Shown: piece after piece, positions 9,471 to 18,105 of the stretch | Position numbering within the stretch: the first letter of the stretch is position 1 | Layout: each line of letters begins with the position of its first letter | Assembly (NCBI GenBank): GCA_031291235.1 | Contig: JARLJL010000022.1 | Coordinates: 186,001-250,000, forward strand | Reading direction: 5' to 3' | Length of the DNA stretch: 64,000 nucleotides | Source of the DNA: Sulfuriferula sp. | Lineage (GTDB): Bacteria > Pseudomonadota > Gammaproteobacteria > Burkholderiales > Sulfuriferulaceae | The notes under the pieces: generated by a model | Told to the model about the DNA's origin: nothing | The model's database searches: none | What the model saw: the letters and a program-made list of their open reading frames with translations, nothing else | Made by a program: the position numbers and the translations under genes

Positions 9471-11276
9471 GTGGAAAACTTAAGTCTGGATATAGCCAAT
9501 TTGTTGGCGTTGTACCGTGCCGGTGTATTGACGCCGCGCGCGATGGTGGATGTGGTACTGGCTCGCACGGTCGGGAATAATGCCGATCATGCCTGGATTT
9601 ATCAGCTGTCTGCCGAGCAGATGTATGCCTATGCCGATGCACTGGCGGACAAGGACCCGTTGCAATTGCCGTTGTATGGCATACCGTTTGCCATTAAGGA
9701 TAATATCGATCTTGCCGGCGTGCCGACGACAGCGGCATGTCCGGAGTTTGCCTATATCCCGGAACGGAGTGCGACAGTCGTGCAGCGGCTGATAGACGCG
9801 GGCGCCATCCCGATAGGCAAGACCAATCTGGATCAATTTGCGACCGGCCTGAACGGTACGCGCTCGCCCTATGGCGCTTGCCGCAATGCCTTTAATCCGG
9901 AGTACATATCCGGCGGCTCCAGTGCCGGATCGGCGGTTGCCGTCGCCAGGGGCTGGGCGAGTTTCAGCCTGGGCACGGATACGGCGGGATCGGGTCGTGT
10001 ACCGGCCGCATTCAATAATCTGGTCGGTCACAAGCCGACCTGCGGCTGGTTATCGACTCGCGGGGTATTGCCGGCCTGCCGTTCGCTGGATACGGTGTCG
10101 GTATTTGCCTTGACGGCGCAGGATGCCGAGCGGGTAGTGGCGGCGGCAGCTGGTGCGGACGGCGAGGATATTTATTCTCGCGCCGTGGAAGCGCACGGTT
10201 ACGATTTCGGCCGGGCTGCGTCGTTTGTTTTCGGCGTGCCGCGCGCGGAGCAATTGCAGTTTTTTGGCAATAACGAGGCCGAACGCTTGTTCCGCGAAGC
10301 GGTAGTGCGCTTGCAGGATCTGGGCGGTGTGCCGGTAGAGATAGATCTGGATCCTTTTTTGAAGGCAGCGCGCTTGCTCTACGACGGCCCCTGGGTGGCG
10401 GAGCGTTACGTGGCGATCAAGGATTTTTTTGACGCACATGCCGACAAGGTGTTTGCGCCGGTACGGGAAATCGTGAACGGTGCGGCGCGCTACAGTGCGG
10501 CGGATGCCTTCAGCGGACAATACCGTCTGCGCGAACTCAAGCGTCAGGCCGATAAGGTATGGTCGGCAGTTGATTGCATGGTCACGCCGACAGCAGGTAC
10601 GATTTATACCATCGCCGAGATGCAGGCCGATCCGATCAAGTTGAATTCGAATCTGGGTTATTACACCAACTATATGAATTTGCTGGATTATGCTGCAGTT
10701 GCCGTGCCTGCCGGGTTTCAGCAGGACGGGCTGCCGTTCGGCGTGACGCTGGTGGCGCCGGCACATCAGGATGCGCCGTTGCTGCATTTGGCCGCACGTT
10801 GTCAGCAGGCCGTAGCAACTCCTCTGGGTGCAACCGGCATTGCGCTGCCGGATACGGATGCGTTACCGACGTTGTTGCCGGATGGTCAGATACGCGTTGC
10901 CGTCTGCGGCGCGCATTTATCCGGTTTACCGTTGAATTGGCAACTGACTCAGCGCGGTGCGCGGCTGGTGCAAACGACGACCAGCTCGCCGGATTATAAA
11001 TTTTATGCCTTGCCCGGCGGCCCGCCGTATCGTCCGGGCATGGTGCGGGTGAAACCCGGCGAGCAGGGCGGTGCGATCGACGTGGAAGTATGGGAAATGC
11101 CGGCGCACGAATTCGGTTCGTTCGTTGCCGGGATACCGGCGCCGCTGGGCATAGGCACGATTACGCTGGCGAGCGGCGAGCCGGTGTTGAGTTTTGTGTG
11201 CGAAAGTTACGCGGTAGCGGACGCGATCGATATTACCGACCTAGGCAGCTGGCGCGCCTATTTGAAAGCCTGCTAG
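9471..11276 (+). CDS. atzF: Allophanate hydrolase
   Basis: Hydrolyses allophanate to ammonia and CO2, the last step of guanidine breakdown. The protein has 601 residues. The N-terminal amidase-signature domain has the catalytic Lys in AIKDNIDLAG (~75), the cis-Ser in GGSSAGSAVAV (~150) and the nucleophile Ser in DTAGSGRVPA (~174). The separate C-terminal domain typical of AtzF/DUR1 covers about residues 465-601. It starts with GTG one base after the carboxylase stop; no in-frame ATG is near. It closes the plus-strand operon, and the next gene converges on it with only 6 bp between, where no clear terminator was seen. Confidence 0.93.
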   Translation: MENLSLDIANLLALYRAGVLTPRAMVDVVLARTVGNNADHAWIYQLSAEQMYAYADALADKDPLQLPLYGIPFAIKDNIDLAGVPTTAACPEFAYIPERSATVVQRLIDAGAIPIGKTNLDQFATGLNGTRSPYGACRNAFNPEYISGGSSAGSAVAVARGWASFSLGTDTAGSGRVPAAFNNLVGHKPTCGWLSTRGVLPACRSLDTVSVFALTAQDAERVVAAAAGADGEDIYSRAVEAHGYDFGRAASFVFGVPRAEQLQFFGNNEAERLFREAVVRLQDLGGVPVEIDLDPFLKAARLLYDGPWVAERYVAIKDFFDAHADKVFAPVREIVNGAARYSAADAFSGQYRLRELKRQADKVWSAVDCMVTPTAGTIYTIAEMQADPIKLNSNLGYYTNYMNLLDYAAVAVPAGFQQDGLPFGVTLVAPAHQDAPLLHLAARCQQAVATPLGATGIALPDTDALPTLLPDGQIRVAVCGAHLSGLPLNWQLTQRGARLVQTTTSSPDYKFYALPGGPPYRPGMVRVKPGEQGGAIDVEVWEMPAHEFGSFVAGIPAPLGIGTITLASGEPVLSFVCESYAVADAIDITDLGSWRAYLKAC

Positions 11277-11282
11277 GCAGAT

Positions 11283-12077
11283 TTACGGCAGCCAGCGCCG
11301 GGTGATGATGCCGTTCCAGGCATGCTCGTGCTGTATGCATCCGTTTTTGGCTCGGGCTATCATCGTCCATGTTGTTTCCGTGAACAGGGCTTCGCCTTCG
11401 CGGAACGGCAGGGTCGATAGCAGGATTTCCCATGACGCACTGCCATGGGCCACACGTCCGAACGAAATCTCGAAATCCAGCAGTTCAATTAATTGCTGTT
11501 TGTCAGGGCCGGTTTCTGTCAGCAAGGCGTTTAGCGATGCGGCTGGAGGCAGGCTGACCTTGCGTTCCCGCGCATAGATAAAATAATCTCCGCTGACGAC
11601 CAGAATGCCGGATTGCGGCTTGCCGACCGGGTAGGTAGTGTTGTCTTCCTCGAATCGCAGTGCAAACGTTTCGCCGCGGCTGTCGGGTAATTGTTCCCAG
11701 ATTTCGGCGTAATCGTTTGCTATCCCTGTTTCCAGTATGCGTGTGCCGCTAAATTGCATGAAGCCGATGTCGGGTTTGTCCCTGCGCGGCTGATAGTCCA
11801 TATGGTGCGACCATTGGCAGTAATTGCCGGTAACGCTGGTGGTCCCGGCAAATCCCTGCTGGCTGGCAAGCAGTTTCAGTTCTTCTGCGGAGAAGTCGTG
11901 CAGGGATTTTCTGCCCCTGAAGTTCGGGCGATCGGCAGGGATGCGGATATCGGCATGAAACAGAGAGGTCTGCAGCCAGTAAACCCGGCTGCTGTTATCC
12001 ACGCCGCTCGGACTTTCCAGATGCTTGCGTTGCCATACCCCCAGATAATGTTCCGGTACGGTATTGATTTCAGTCAT
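11283..12077 (-). CDS. Uncharacterised protein, possibly lipocalin/HRI1-like
   Basis: A 264-residue soluble protein without signal peptide or transmembrane helix. It is rich in aromatic and beta-forming residues (YLGVWQRKHLESPSG near the start, WLQTSLFHADIRIP, and NYCQWSHHMDY), giving the look of an antiparallel barrel as in lipocalin-like or yeast HRI1-like proteins. This fold suggestion is weak. Its ATG overlaps the stop of the GGDEF-EAL gene by one base, so it is probably the last gene of the long minus-strand operon. Function is unknown; its place after catabolic genes suggests a ligand-binding or accessory role. Confidence 0.6.
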   Translation of the reverse strand: MTEINTVPEHYLGVWQRKHLESPSGVDNSSRVYWLQTSLFHADIRIPADRPNFRGRKSLHDFSAEELKLLASQQGFAGTTSVTGNYCQWSHHMDYQPRRDKPDIGFMQFSGTRILETGIANDYAEIWEQLPDSRGETFALRFEEDNTTYPVGKPQSGILVVSGDYFIYARERKVSLPPAASLNALLTETGPDKQQLIELLDFEISFGRVAHGSASWEILLSTLPFREGEALFTETTWTMIARAKNGCIQHEHAWNGIITRRWLP

Positions 12078-14224
12078 CAGGCTATGACCGTCATTTTCTG
12101 TAACTGTAGTTCCATAGTGGGTGCAGGTACCGGGCGGCTGAAATAGTACCCCTGAATTTCATCGCAGTGATGCTGTTTCAGGAATTCATAATTCGCCTGT
12201 GTTTCTACGCCTTCGGCAACAACTTGCAGCCCCAGTTCGTGCCCCAGGGTGATGATGGCGCGGACGATGGCGGCATCGTCGGGGTTGGTGTCGATTTCCA
12301 GCACAAAGCTTTTATCGATTTTAAGGTGATTGACCGGAAAGCGCTTAAGGTAGCTCAGGCTGGAATAGCCGGTACCGAAATCATCGATAGCAAGTGCTAC
12401 GCCCAGTCCCTTTAGTGCTGTGATCGCGACATTGATGCGTTCTGCATCCTGCATGAAGAAGGATTCGGTAAGTTCCAGTTCCAGATACTTCGCGGCCAGC
12501 TCGGATTGCGATAATGCGCCGATGACAGCGTCGACCAGGCCGGGCTGGCGAAACTGGATGGGAGAGAGATTCACCGATATGCTGATGGGGGGAAGCCCTG
12601 CATCCTGCCATGCGCGATTTTGCCGGCAGGCCTCGTTCAGTATCCATTGCCCTATGGGCACGATCAGGCCGCTTTCTTCCGCGGTGGGAATAAAGCTGTC
12701 CGGGGCAATCAGGCCTTTTTCCGGATGCTGCCAGCGTATCAGCGCTTCGGCGCCGACGATGCGTCCGTCGGCGACAGACACGCGCGGCTGGTAAAACACG
12801 CGGAATTCGTCGCGTTCCAGCGCGCGGCGCAGGTCGTTGGCCAGTTCCAGACGTTCCGTCACGGTCTGGTTTAACGCCGGCGTATAAAAATGGAATGTGT
12901 TTCTGCCGGCGTCCTTGGCTTCATACATGGCCGCATCCGCGCATTGCAGTAGCGTATCTGCAGTATTGCCGTCACAGGGGAAGCAGCTGACGCCGATGCT
13001 GCAGCTCAGTGAGTATTCGTGTCCTTCATCTATCCACGGATGGGCAATGACTTCCAGTAAGCGCCGGATGATATGGATGACGCCGGGTTCGTCCGACTGT
13101 TCCGTTAATACCAGCACGAATTCATCGCCGCCCAGTCGCGCTACCGTATCCTGGCTGCGTATGCAGGAGCTCAGGCGGGAGGCCATTTCCAACAGCAGCC
13201 TGTCGCCGACATGGTGCCCCAGGCTGTCGTTGATGAGTTTGAAGTGATCCAGATCGACGAATACGACTGCGACTTTTTGTTCTTCGCGTTTGGCGCGGCT
13301 AATGGCGCGTTCGATCCTGTCCATCAGCAGCATGCGATTGGGCAGGCCGGTCAGGATGTCGTGGCTGGCCTGATATCGCAATTCCTCTTCGTGGTATTTG
13401 CGTTCGGTGATGTCTACGACCGTACCTTCATAAAATTGTACGGCGCCGTTGGTATCTTTTACTGCGCGGGCGTTTTCCGATATCCAGATGCTGCTGCCGT
13501 CCTGGCGATAAACCTGCGATTCGAAATTGCGGACGTTGCCGTGCTCGAACATGAGCCGTACGAATTCGTCGCGGCGCGACTGGTTGACATAGAGCTGATG
13601 CTGTATGTCTTGCAGCGCCACGATCATGGCTTCCGGCGTCGGATAGTTATAAATGCGCGCCAATGCTGGATTGGCGTCGATATAGCGGCCGTTGGGCGTG
13701 GTCTGGAAAATGCCTTCGGTGGCGTTTTCAAAGATGCTGCGATAACGCCTGAGCGCCTCATGTAGCGCCTTGTTGGTGGTGATGCGGTCGGTTATATCCT
13801 GAATAAATCCCTCTATGGCGATACGTTCTCCGTTCGCGCCGAAAACGCCGACGCCGCGTTCGGACACCCAGCGTATGGAACCGTCGGCGCGAATGATACG
13901 ATATTCGGTATCGTAGGTATTGTCTGCGCTCAGAGCCGCATGAATGGCGCTGTTTACACGCTCCAGATCGTCCGGATGCGTGATTTGGCCGTAGGATATG
14001 CGGTTGTCGAAAATGAGCTCGTCGGGGCGATATCCGGTCAGCTTCAGGCATCCCTCGCTGACGAATTCCATGGTGCCCAGATCGTCGATGCTGCAACGAT
14101 AGATCATGCCGACCAGATCGCTGGTGATGGTGTTGATCAGGCGTGTCGTATTCAGGTCTCCGGTTGATTTCCGGGATGACGGTTGAGGCCGGTCTTTAAC
14201 AATATTCAGGAATGGTAGCGTCAT
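12077..14224 (-). CDS. PAS-PAS-GGDEF-EAL protein (cyclic-di-GMP cyclase/phosphodiesterase)
   Basis: Cytoplasmic signalling protein of 715 residues. Two PAS/PAC modules (about 35-150 and 160-280, each ending in a D-I-T-D/E-R linker) precede a diguanylate cyclase domain with intact RLGGDEF (~363-369). The EAL domain is also complete: EALIRWQHPEKG (~493), DDFGTGYSSLSYLKRF, and the late AEGVETQ. Both activities may therefore be possible. No transmembrane segment is apparent, so it probably senses a cytosolic ligand or redox cue. The gene begins 12 bp after the hydrolase gene upstream and overlaps the next, so it appears to be co-transcribed with the riboswitch-controlled operon, which is unusual. 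Confidence 0.92.
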   Translation of the reverse strand: MTLPFLNIVKDRPQPSSRKSTGDLNTTRLINTITSDLVGMIYRCSIDDLGTMEFVSEGCLKLTGYRPDELIFDNRISYGQITHPDDLERVNSAIHAALSADNTYDTEYRIIRADGSIRWVSERGVGVFGANGERIAIEGFIQDITDRITTNKALHEALRRYRSIFENATEGIFQTTPNGRYIDANPALARIYNYPTPEAMIVALQDIQHQLYVNQSRRDEFVRLMFEHGNVRNFESQVYRQDGSSIWISENARAVKDTNGAVQFYEGTVVDITERKYHEEELRYQASHDILTGLPNRMLLMDRIERAISRAKREEQKVAVVFVDLDHFKLINDSLGHHVGDRLLLEMASRLSSCIRSQDTVARLGGDEFVLVLTEQSDEPGVIHIIRRLLEVIAHPWIDEGHEYSLSCSIGVSCFPCDGNTADTLLQCADAAMYEAKDAGRNTFHFYTPALNQTVTERLELANDLRRALERDEFRVFYQPRVSVADGRIVGAEALIRWQHPEKGLIAPDSFIPTAEESGLIVPIGQWILNEACRQNRAWQDAGLPPISISVNLSPIQFRQPGLVDAVIGALSQSELAAKYLELELTESFFMQDAERINVAITALKGLGVALAIDDFGTGYSSLSYLKRFPVNHLKIDKSFVLEIDTNPDDAAIVRAIITLGHELGLQVVAEGVETQANYEFLKQHHCDEIQGYYFSRPVPAPTMELQLQKMTVIA

Positions 14225-14236
14225 AATAAATTTGGC

Positions 14237-15019
14237 CTATTCATGAAATTCGGGGAACTGGTGCAAGGTTCTCCAGAAATCGATATCGTGGTTGGGCCAG
14301 AGTATTGCGTTTTCCTCTGATGCCAACGCTTTAAGTTTGCGTATGCTGGCTATCGCTTGCTCCTCCTGATCCTGCCAGCACAGACCGGGAGGGATTTCTT
14401 CTGCAATATTCTCGGTAAGATCGGCGGCATCGCCACACAATATGACCGGTTTTCCTTTCGGCAGTTCTATCCATAGCGACATATGGCCTGCAGTGTGTCC
14501 GGGTGAAGATATGGCTCGTACCCCGGGTGCTACATCGTACTCGCCCTCCATCTTTTTCCAGGAGTGATCGCCGCTGAAATCATCGGGGAAATAGGCTATA
14601 TCCTGCCCCGATTGTGCTGCATCCAGCTCCGATTGTTGCACATGCACTTCGGTGCCGCATACGTCACATAATCCTCCAGCGTGATCGAAATGCAAATGGC
14701 CTAAAAATACTACGTCGATATCGGCTGGGGTAAGCCCCATACGCGCCAAATGGGCAGGCAAACGCTGGGATTCATCCATTTCCGGCGGCCCGAACGGAAA
14801 TGTTTCCGGGTCGTAGTAATGCTGTTGTTTGGCAGGATCTGCAATTTTGCTGTAATCGCAGCCGACGTCGTACAGTATCCGTCCGTTGGCGGTTTCTATC
14901 AGATAGGCGAGGATAGGGGCTTCTATAATCTGGCCCTGCCCGCGCCGTCGTGTCGACAGCGATTTGTCATAGCGATGGGTGGCAGTCAGCAGCGGCCATA
15001 GTTTTTTAACTTGCATCAT
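14237..15019 (-). CDS. Metallo-beta-lactamase-fold hydrolase, AHL-lactonase (AttM/AhlD)-like
   Basis: Cytoplasmic hydrolase of 260 residues with the zinc motif HLHFDHAGG near residue 108, a downstream SPGHTAGHMSLW, a CGDAAD Asp ligand and a final LWPNHD histidine. This is the N-acyl-homoserine lactonase-like branch, whose members open lactone rings. I chose the ATG at 15019, which follows GGAG at 7 bp; it overlaps the isochorismatase-like gene by 14 bp. In this operon it may open a cyclic ester or amide intermediate rather than quench a signal. The substrate is unknown. Confidence 0.82.
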   Translation of the reverse strand: MMQVKKLWPLLTATHRYDKSLSTRRRGQGQIIEAPILAYLIETANGRILYDVGCDYSKIADPAKQQHYYDPETFPFGPPEMDESQRLPAHLARMGLTPADIDVVFLGHLHFDHAGGLCDVCGTEVHVQQSELDAAQSGQDIAYFPDDFSGDHSWKKMEGEYDVAPGVRAISSPGHTAGHMSLWIELPKGKPVILCGDAADLTENIAEEIPPGLCWQDQEEQAIASIRKLKALASEENAILWPNHDIDFWRTLHQFPEFHE

Positions 15020-15692
15020 GGCTATACTCCGCTGACGATGCCTGCATGGCATGCAACATGGCATCGGTGGTCATGACCTTACCGAATATACCGCCTTCCA
15101 CGGCGATCATCGCCAGGCTGGCATCGTGCAGATCAGGATAGGCCGAACCGCATGCATCGCTGACCGTGACGCACTCGTAACCGCGGTCGACGGCAGCCCG
15201 CAGGGTGGATTGCACGCATACTTCAGTGGTGACCCCGGTGAGTATGAGCTGGTCGATACCTTGACTGCGCAGCATGATTTCCAAGTCGGTTTGATGGAAT
15301 GCGCTATAGCCGGGCTTGTCGATAACGGGTTCGCCTGGGCAGGGAGTGAGTTCGTCGATGATATCGTGGCCGTATTCGTCGCGAATCAGCAGCCTGCCCA
15401 TGGGTCCGGCTGTACCTATGGCGGCGCCCGCATCGGCGCTGCGCTTTCTTTTGGCAGGCGTGCAATCGAGCAGGTCGCTTCTGTGGCCTTCGCGTGTGTG
15501 GATGACGAGCATTGCTTGCGCACGCGCAGCTTTAAGCAGTTTTTGAATTTGCGCTATGGGTTTGCGCAGGTTGGCTATATCGAGCCCCGCCGTATCTGCA
15601 TAACCGCCGGGTGCGCAAAAATCGCGCTGCATGTCTATGACGAGTAATGCGGCACGGTTTGCATGAGGAGGAGGCAAATCGATCCGGTTCAC
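15006..15692 (-). CDS. Isochorismatase-superfamily cysteine hydrolase, biuret-hydrolase-like
   Basis: The protein has 228 residues. The catalytic triad pattern is visible: Asp in ALLVIDMQRDFC (~20), Lys in VIDKPGYSAFHQTDLE, and nucleophile Cys159 in GVTTEVCVQST, with the cis-peptide VTT before it. The KPGYSAF...GVTTEVCVQ spacing resembles biuret/triuret and ureidoacrylate-type amidohydrolases more than true isochorismatases, and no siderophore genes lie nearby. Biuret hydrolase would yield allophanate, the substrate of the enzyme at 9471-11276; this is inference. The gene overlaps the creatininase gene (ATGA) and the lactonase-like gene. Confidence 0.8.
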   Translation of the reverse strand: MNRIDLPPPHANRAALLVIDMQRDFCAPGGYADTAGLDIANLRKPIAQIQKLLKAARAQAMLVIHTREGHRSDLLDCTPAKRKRSADAGAAIGTAGPMGRLLIRDEYGHDIIDELTPCPGEPVIDKPGYSAFHQTDLEIMLRSQGIDQLILTGVTTEVCVQSTLRAAVDRGYECVTVSDACGSAYPDLHDASLAMIAVEGGIFGKVMTTDAMLHAMQASSAEYSHDAS

Positions 15693-16465
15693 GGTCGCGC
15701 TCGCTCAAATTCAGCCGTAACGGCTGCAGCAATGTGCGTGGCTAATTCCGTAGCCATGATTTCGCCCTTTACTGCATCCGAACCACGGGCGGAAGACAGC
15801 ACGCCGGATGGGGGCACCCATGTTGGGTTCAGCGGATAAACATCGTAGGGAGGGAAATCGGCCGGCCCGTCGTCAGGGATCAGGTCCAGCCGTACCAGTT
15901 CGGGGTGGTAATGCAGCATGAGCGAGGTTTCGATGACGGCGGCATGTTCCAGCGCATAGCCGGGGAAACCGTCCGGGAATACGGATTGTAACGTGGCCTC
16001 AGTCAGGAAATCCCAGTATTCCAGGCGCATGACCCGCATCTTGGTATTGGGCTGCAGGTCGCGCAAGGCAAGGTCGATGCCTTCGGTGATGAACCATTGA
16101 TTCTCGTAGTGGCCGTTGACGATGATCAGTTTTTTTACGCCGTGGCGGGCAAATTCCCGTACCGTATCGCGCACCAGACCGATGAGGGTTTGCGCGTCGA
16201 CTGAAGTGGTGCCGCAGAAATGCTGGCCGCCGCCGCATTTGGGTTGGGATTTGTAACCGTAAGACAGCGCCGGGGCCACAATGCCGTTGATGCGTTCGGC
16301 TGCGCTGGCGGCAACGGCTGCGGATAGCAGGGCGTCGGTACCCAGCGGCAGGTGCGGGCCGTGCTGTTCCAGCGCGCCTACCGGGAGGAAAACGGGCGGA
16401 TTGGTAGCGGCGACCAGATCGCGATAGGCAACCCAGCTCATTTTGTTCATGTTTACGGTATTCAC
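15689..16465 (-). CDS. Creatininase (creatinine amidohydrolase) family protein
   Basis: Family enzymes hydrolyse a cyclic amide, as in creatinine to creatine, using a dinuclear metal site. Of 258 residues, the metal ligands of the Pseudomonas enzyme are conserved with an offset of one: E33 and H35 in LEQHGPHLPLG, D44, then H119 and E121 in NGHYENQW. A long YGYKSQPKCGGGQHF stretch and the PPYDVYPL motif also match true creatininase rather than the mycofactocin-type branch. A GTG start overlaps the EamA stop (GTGA) and has AAGGA ahead of it. No creatinase or sarcosine oxidase gene is in the window, so the physiological substrate may be another cyclic guanidino compound. Confidence 0.83.
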   Translation of the reverse strand: MNTVNMNKMSWVAYRDLVAATNPPVFLPVGALEQHGPHLPLGTDALLSAAVAASAAERINGIVAPALSYGYKSQPKCGGGQHFCGTTSVDAQTLIGLVRDTVREFARHGVKKLIIVNGHYENQWFITEGIDLALRDLQPNTKMRVMRLEYWDFLTEATLQSVFPDGFPGYALEHAAVIETSLMLHYHPELVRLDLIPDDGPADFPPYDVYPLNPTWVPPSGVLSSARGSDAVKGEIMATELATHIAAAVTAEFERARP

Positions 16466-17364
16466 GATTTTTCCTTATGTGATTCAACAGTGGTATCCGT
16501 TGCCTCAATGATAGCAGCACAAGCAATAAGTGTGCCTCCTATCCATTCGCTAGGCGCAAGCTTTTCTCCGCCTATGATCATGGCCGAAAATACGGCTGCA
16601 AGCAGTTCGACGATGAGTATGATGCCGGCACGACCGGTTTCAATATGGGTGACGCCGTATTGCGTAGTGAAGGTGGCAAGTACCAGCCAGCCGAAACCGA
16701 AAGCCAGCAGCGCCATCACCAGTGTGGGCGTCCATACTGGCTGAGCGGCGCCTTGTTGCCAGACCATCATGCCGGAAACGACACCGCAACCTATGAACAC
16801 AGCGATGGTTTTGGAAATCATGGGAACGCTTTGCGCAGCACGTGTTACCAGATTATTGCCTGCAAAGGCCAGTCCGGCGGACAGTGCCAGAAAATCGGCG
16901 ACGGTGAGTGGGCTGGTAAAGGCTGCAGTGCCGCCTATCACCAGAAATGCACCAAAAATGGATGTGGATACTGCCAGCATGCGCCGTCTGGTCACGGTTT
17001 CATGCAGGAATAACCATCCGCCCAGCACTGACCAGACCGGCGCCAGATAGAATAGCAGCATGACGCGCACCACGTCGCCTATCATGAGCGCGCGTACGAA
17101 GGACGCGTTGGCCCAGCCGCCGAATAGCGCAAGCAATAGCAGTAGTCCGATCTGCCCCTTCCAGGCATCGCGTTCGCGTAACAGCAAAGGTATGCCGATC
17201 AGACCTACCAATCCGTAGCTGGCAAGCGAGATAAGCGGACCGGACAGCCCGGCAGCGCCGAATTGTTTGAGCGGCCACCAGGTAATGCCCCACATGGCGG
17301 CTGACATCGTGAGGACGGTAAGCGGTATCCAGGTTCGTGGCGCCGTGCGTGTCGATATGCTCAT
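16462..17364 (-). CDS. EamA/DMT-family transporter
   Basis: Inner-membrane protein of 300 residues with ten predicted helices in two EamA repeats (roughly residues 15-140 and 155-295). The N-terminal helix includes the AAMWGITWWPLKQFG segment. DMT family members move metabolites across the inner membrane, often outward. Its start overlaps the SDR stop by ATGA and its stop overlaps the creatininase start, so it is translated within the riboswitch-led operon. It could import or export an intermediate of the pathway; substrate cannot be read from sequence. An in-frame extension upstream lies inside the SDR gene and is rejected. Confidence 0.85.
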   Translation of the reverse strand: MSISTRTAPRTWIPLTVLTMSAAMWGITWWPLKQFGAAGLSGPLISLASYGLVGLIGIPLLLRERDAWKGQIGLLLLLALFGGWANASFVRALMIGDVVRVMLLFYLAPVWSVLGGWLFLHETVTRRRMLAVSTSIFGAFLVIGGTAAFTSPLTVADFLALSAGLAFAGNNLVTRAAQSVPMISKTIAVFIGCGVVSGMMVWQQGAAQPVWTPTLVMALLAFGFGWLVLATFTTQYGVTHIETGRAGIILIVELLAAVFSAMIIGGEKLAPSEWIGGTLIACAAIIEATDTTVESHKEKS

Positions 17365-18101
17365 GGCATGACTGATCCGCCATTGGGGCCGAGCACCTGG
17401 CCGCAATAGAAGCGGGCATAGTCGGATACCAGGAACAGTACGGTAGCGGCAATTTCTGCAGGTTCGGCAAAACGCTGATAAGGAATATCCTTTTCTTTCT
17501 CTATCCATTCCGCGGACATGGCTGCGGTCGACAGCATGGCGGTCTCGACCGGCCCGGGTGCCACTGCGTTCACTCTGATGGCAGGGGCAAATTCGCGGGC
17601 CAGCGAACGGGTCAGGCCGATGACGCCAGCCTTGGCTGCGCAATAGGAAGCGTAATGTTCGCGTCCGAGATAACCCAGATCGGAGCTGATATTGACGATA
17701 ATGCCGTTGCCTTGTTTGGCCATGCCGGCAAGCACCGCCTGACTGCACAGGAATACGGATTTGAGATCGCTGTTGATAACGTGATCCCATTCGGCTTCGG
17801 TAATATCCAGAAACGGTTTCTCTGCGATCACGCCGGCGTTATTGACCAGAATGTCGACGCTGTCGCAGGATGCGACCATTTGTCTTATCTGGCTCGCGCT
17901 GGTTACGTCCGCCTCGAATGCGATAGCGCGCCCGCCTGCGGTGATAATTTCCTGTACGACGTTTGCGGCTTCGTCGGCACGATGCAGATGGTTGACGATC
18001 ACCCGTGCACCGGCTTCGGCAAGCATGATGGCAATGGCGCGACCGATGCCGGTGGCAGCACCGGTGACGATGGCGGTTTTGTTGTGTAGTGTGATATTCA
18101 T
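17361..18101 (-). CDS. Short-chain dehydrogenase/reductase (FabG-like)
   Basis: Cytoplasmic NAD(P)-dependent oxidoreductase of 246 residues. The cofactor motif TGAATGIG, the NNAG motif (ILVNNAGVIAEK), the active-site Ser in NISSDLGYLG and YCAAKAG with the catalytic Tyr/Lys are all present. Spacing of 4 bp from the SDR upstream and ATGA overlap with the EamA gene place it in the same transcript. It probably oxidises an alcohol or reduces a ketone in the pathway encoded here. The substrate is not deducible. Confidence 0.87.
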   Translation of the reverse strand: MNITLHNKTAIVTGAATGIGRAIAIMLAEAGARVIVNHLHRADEAANVVQEIITAGGRAIAFEADVTSASQIRQMVASCDSVDILVNNAGVIAEKPFLDITEAEWDHVINSDLKSVFLCSQAVLAGMAKQGNGIIVNISSDLGYLGREHYASYCAAKAGVIGLTRSLAREFAPAIRVNAVAPGPVETAMLSTAAMSAEWIEKEKDIPYQRFAEPAEIAATVLFLVSDYARFYCGQVLGPNGGSVMP

Positions 18102-18105
18102 AATG

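Noticed and set aside
14237-15019. Quorum-quenching AHL lactonase as the physiological role
   Set aside because: No LuxI/LuxR genes nearby and tight coupling to catabolic genes; the fold is clear but the substrate is not.
15006-15692. Isochorismatase of siderophore synthesis
   Set aside because: No enterobactin-type genes in the window, and the active-site context resembles ureide hydrolases.
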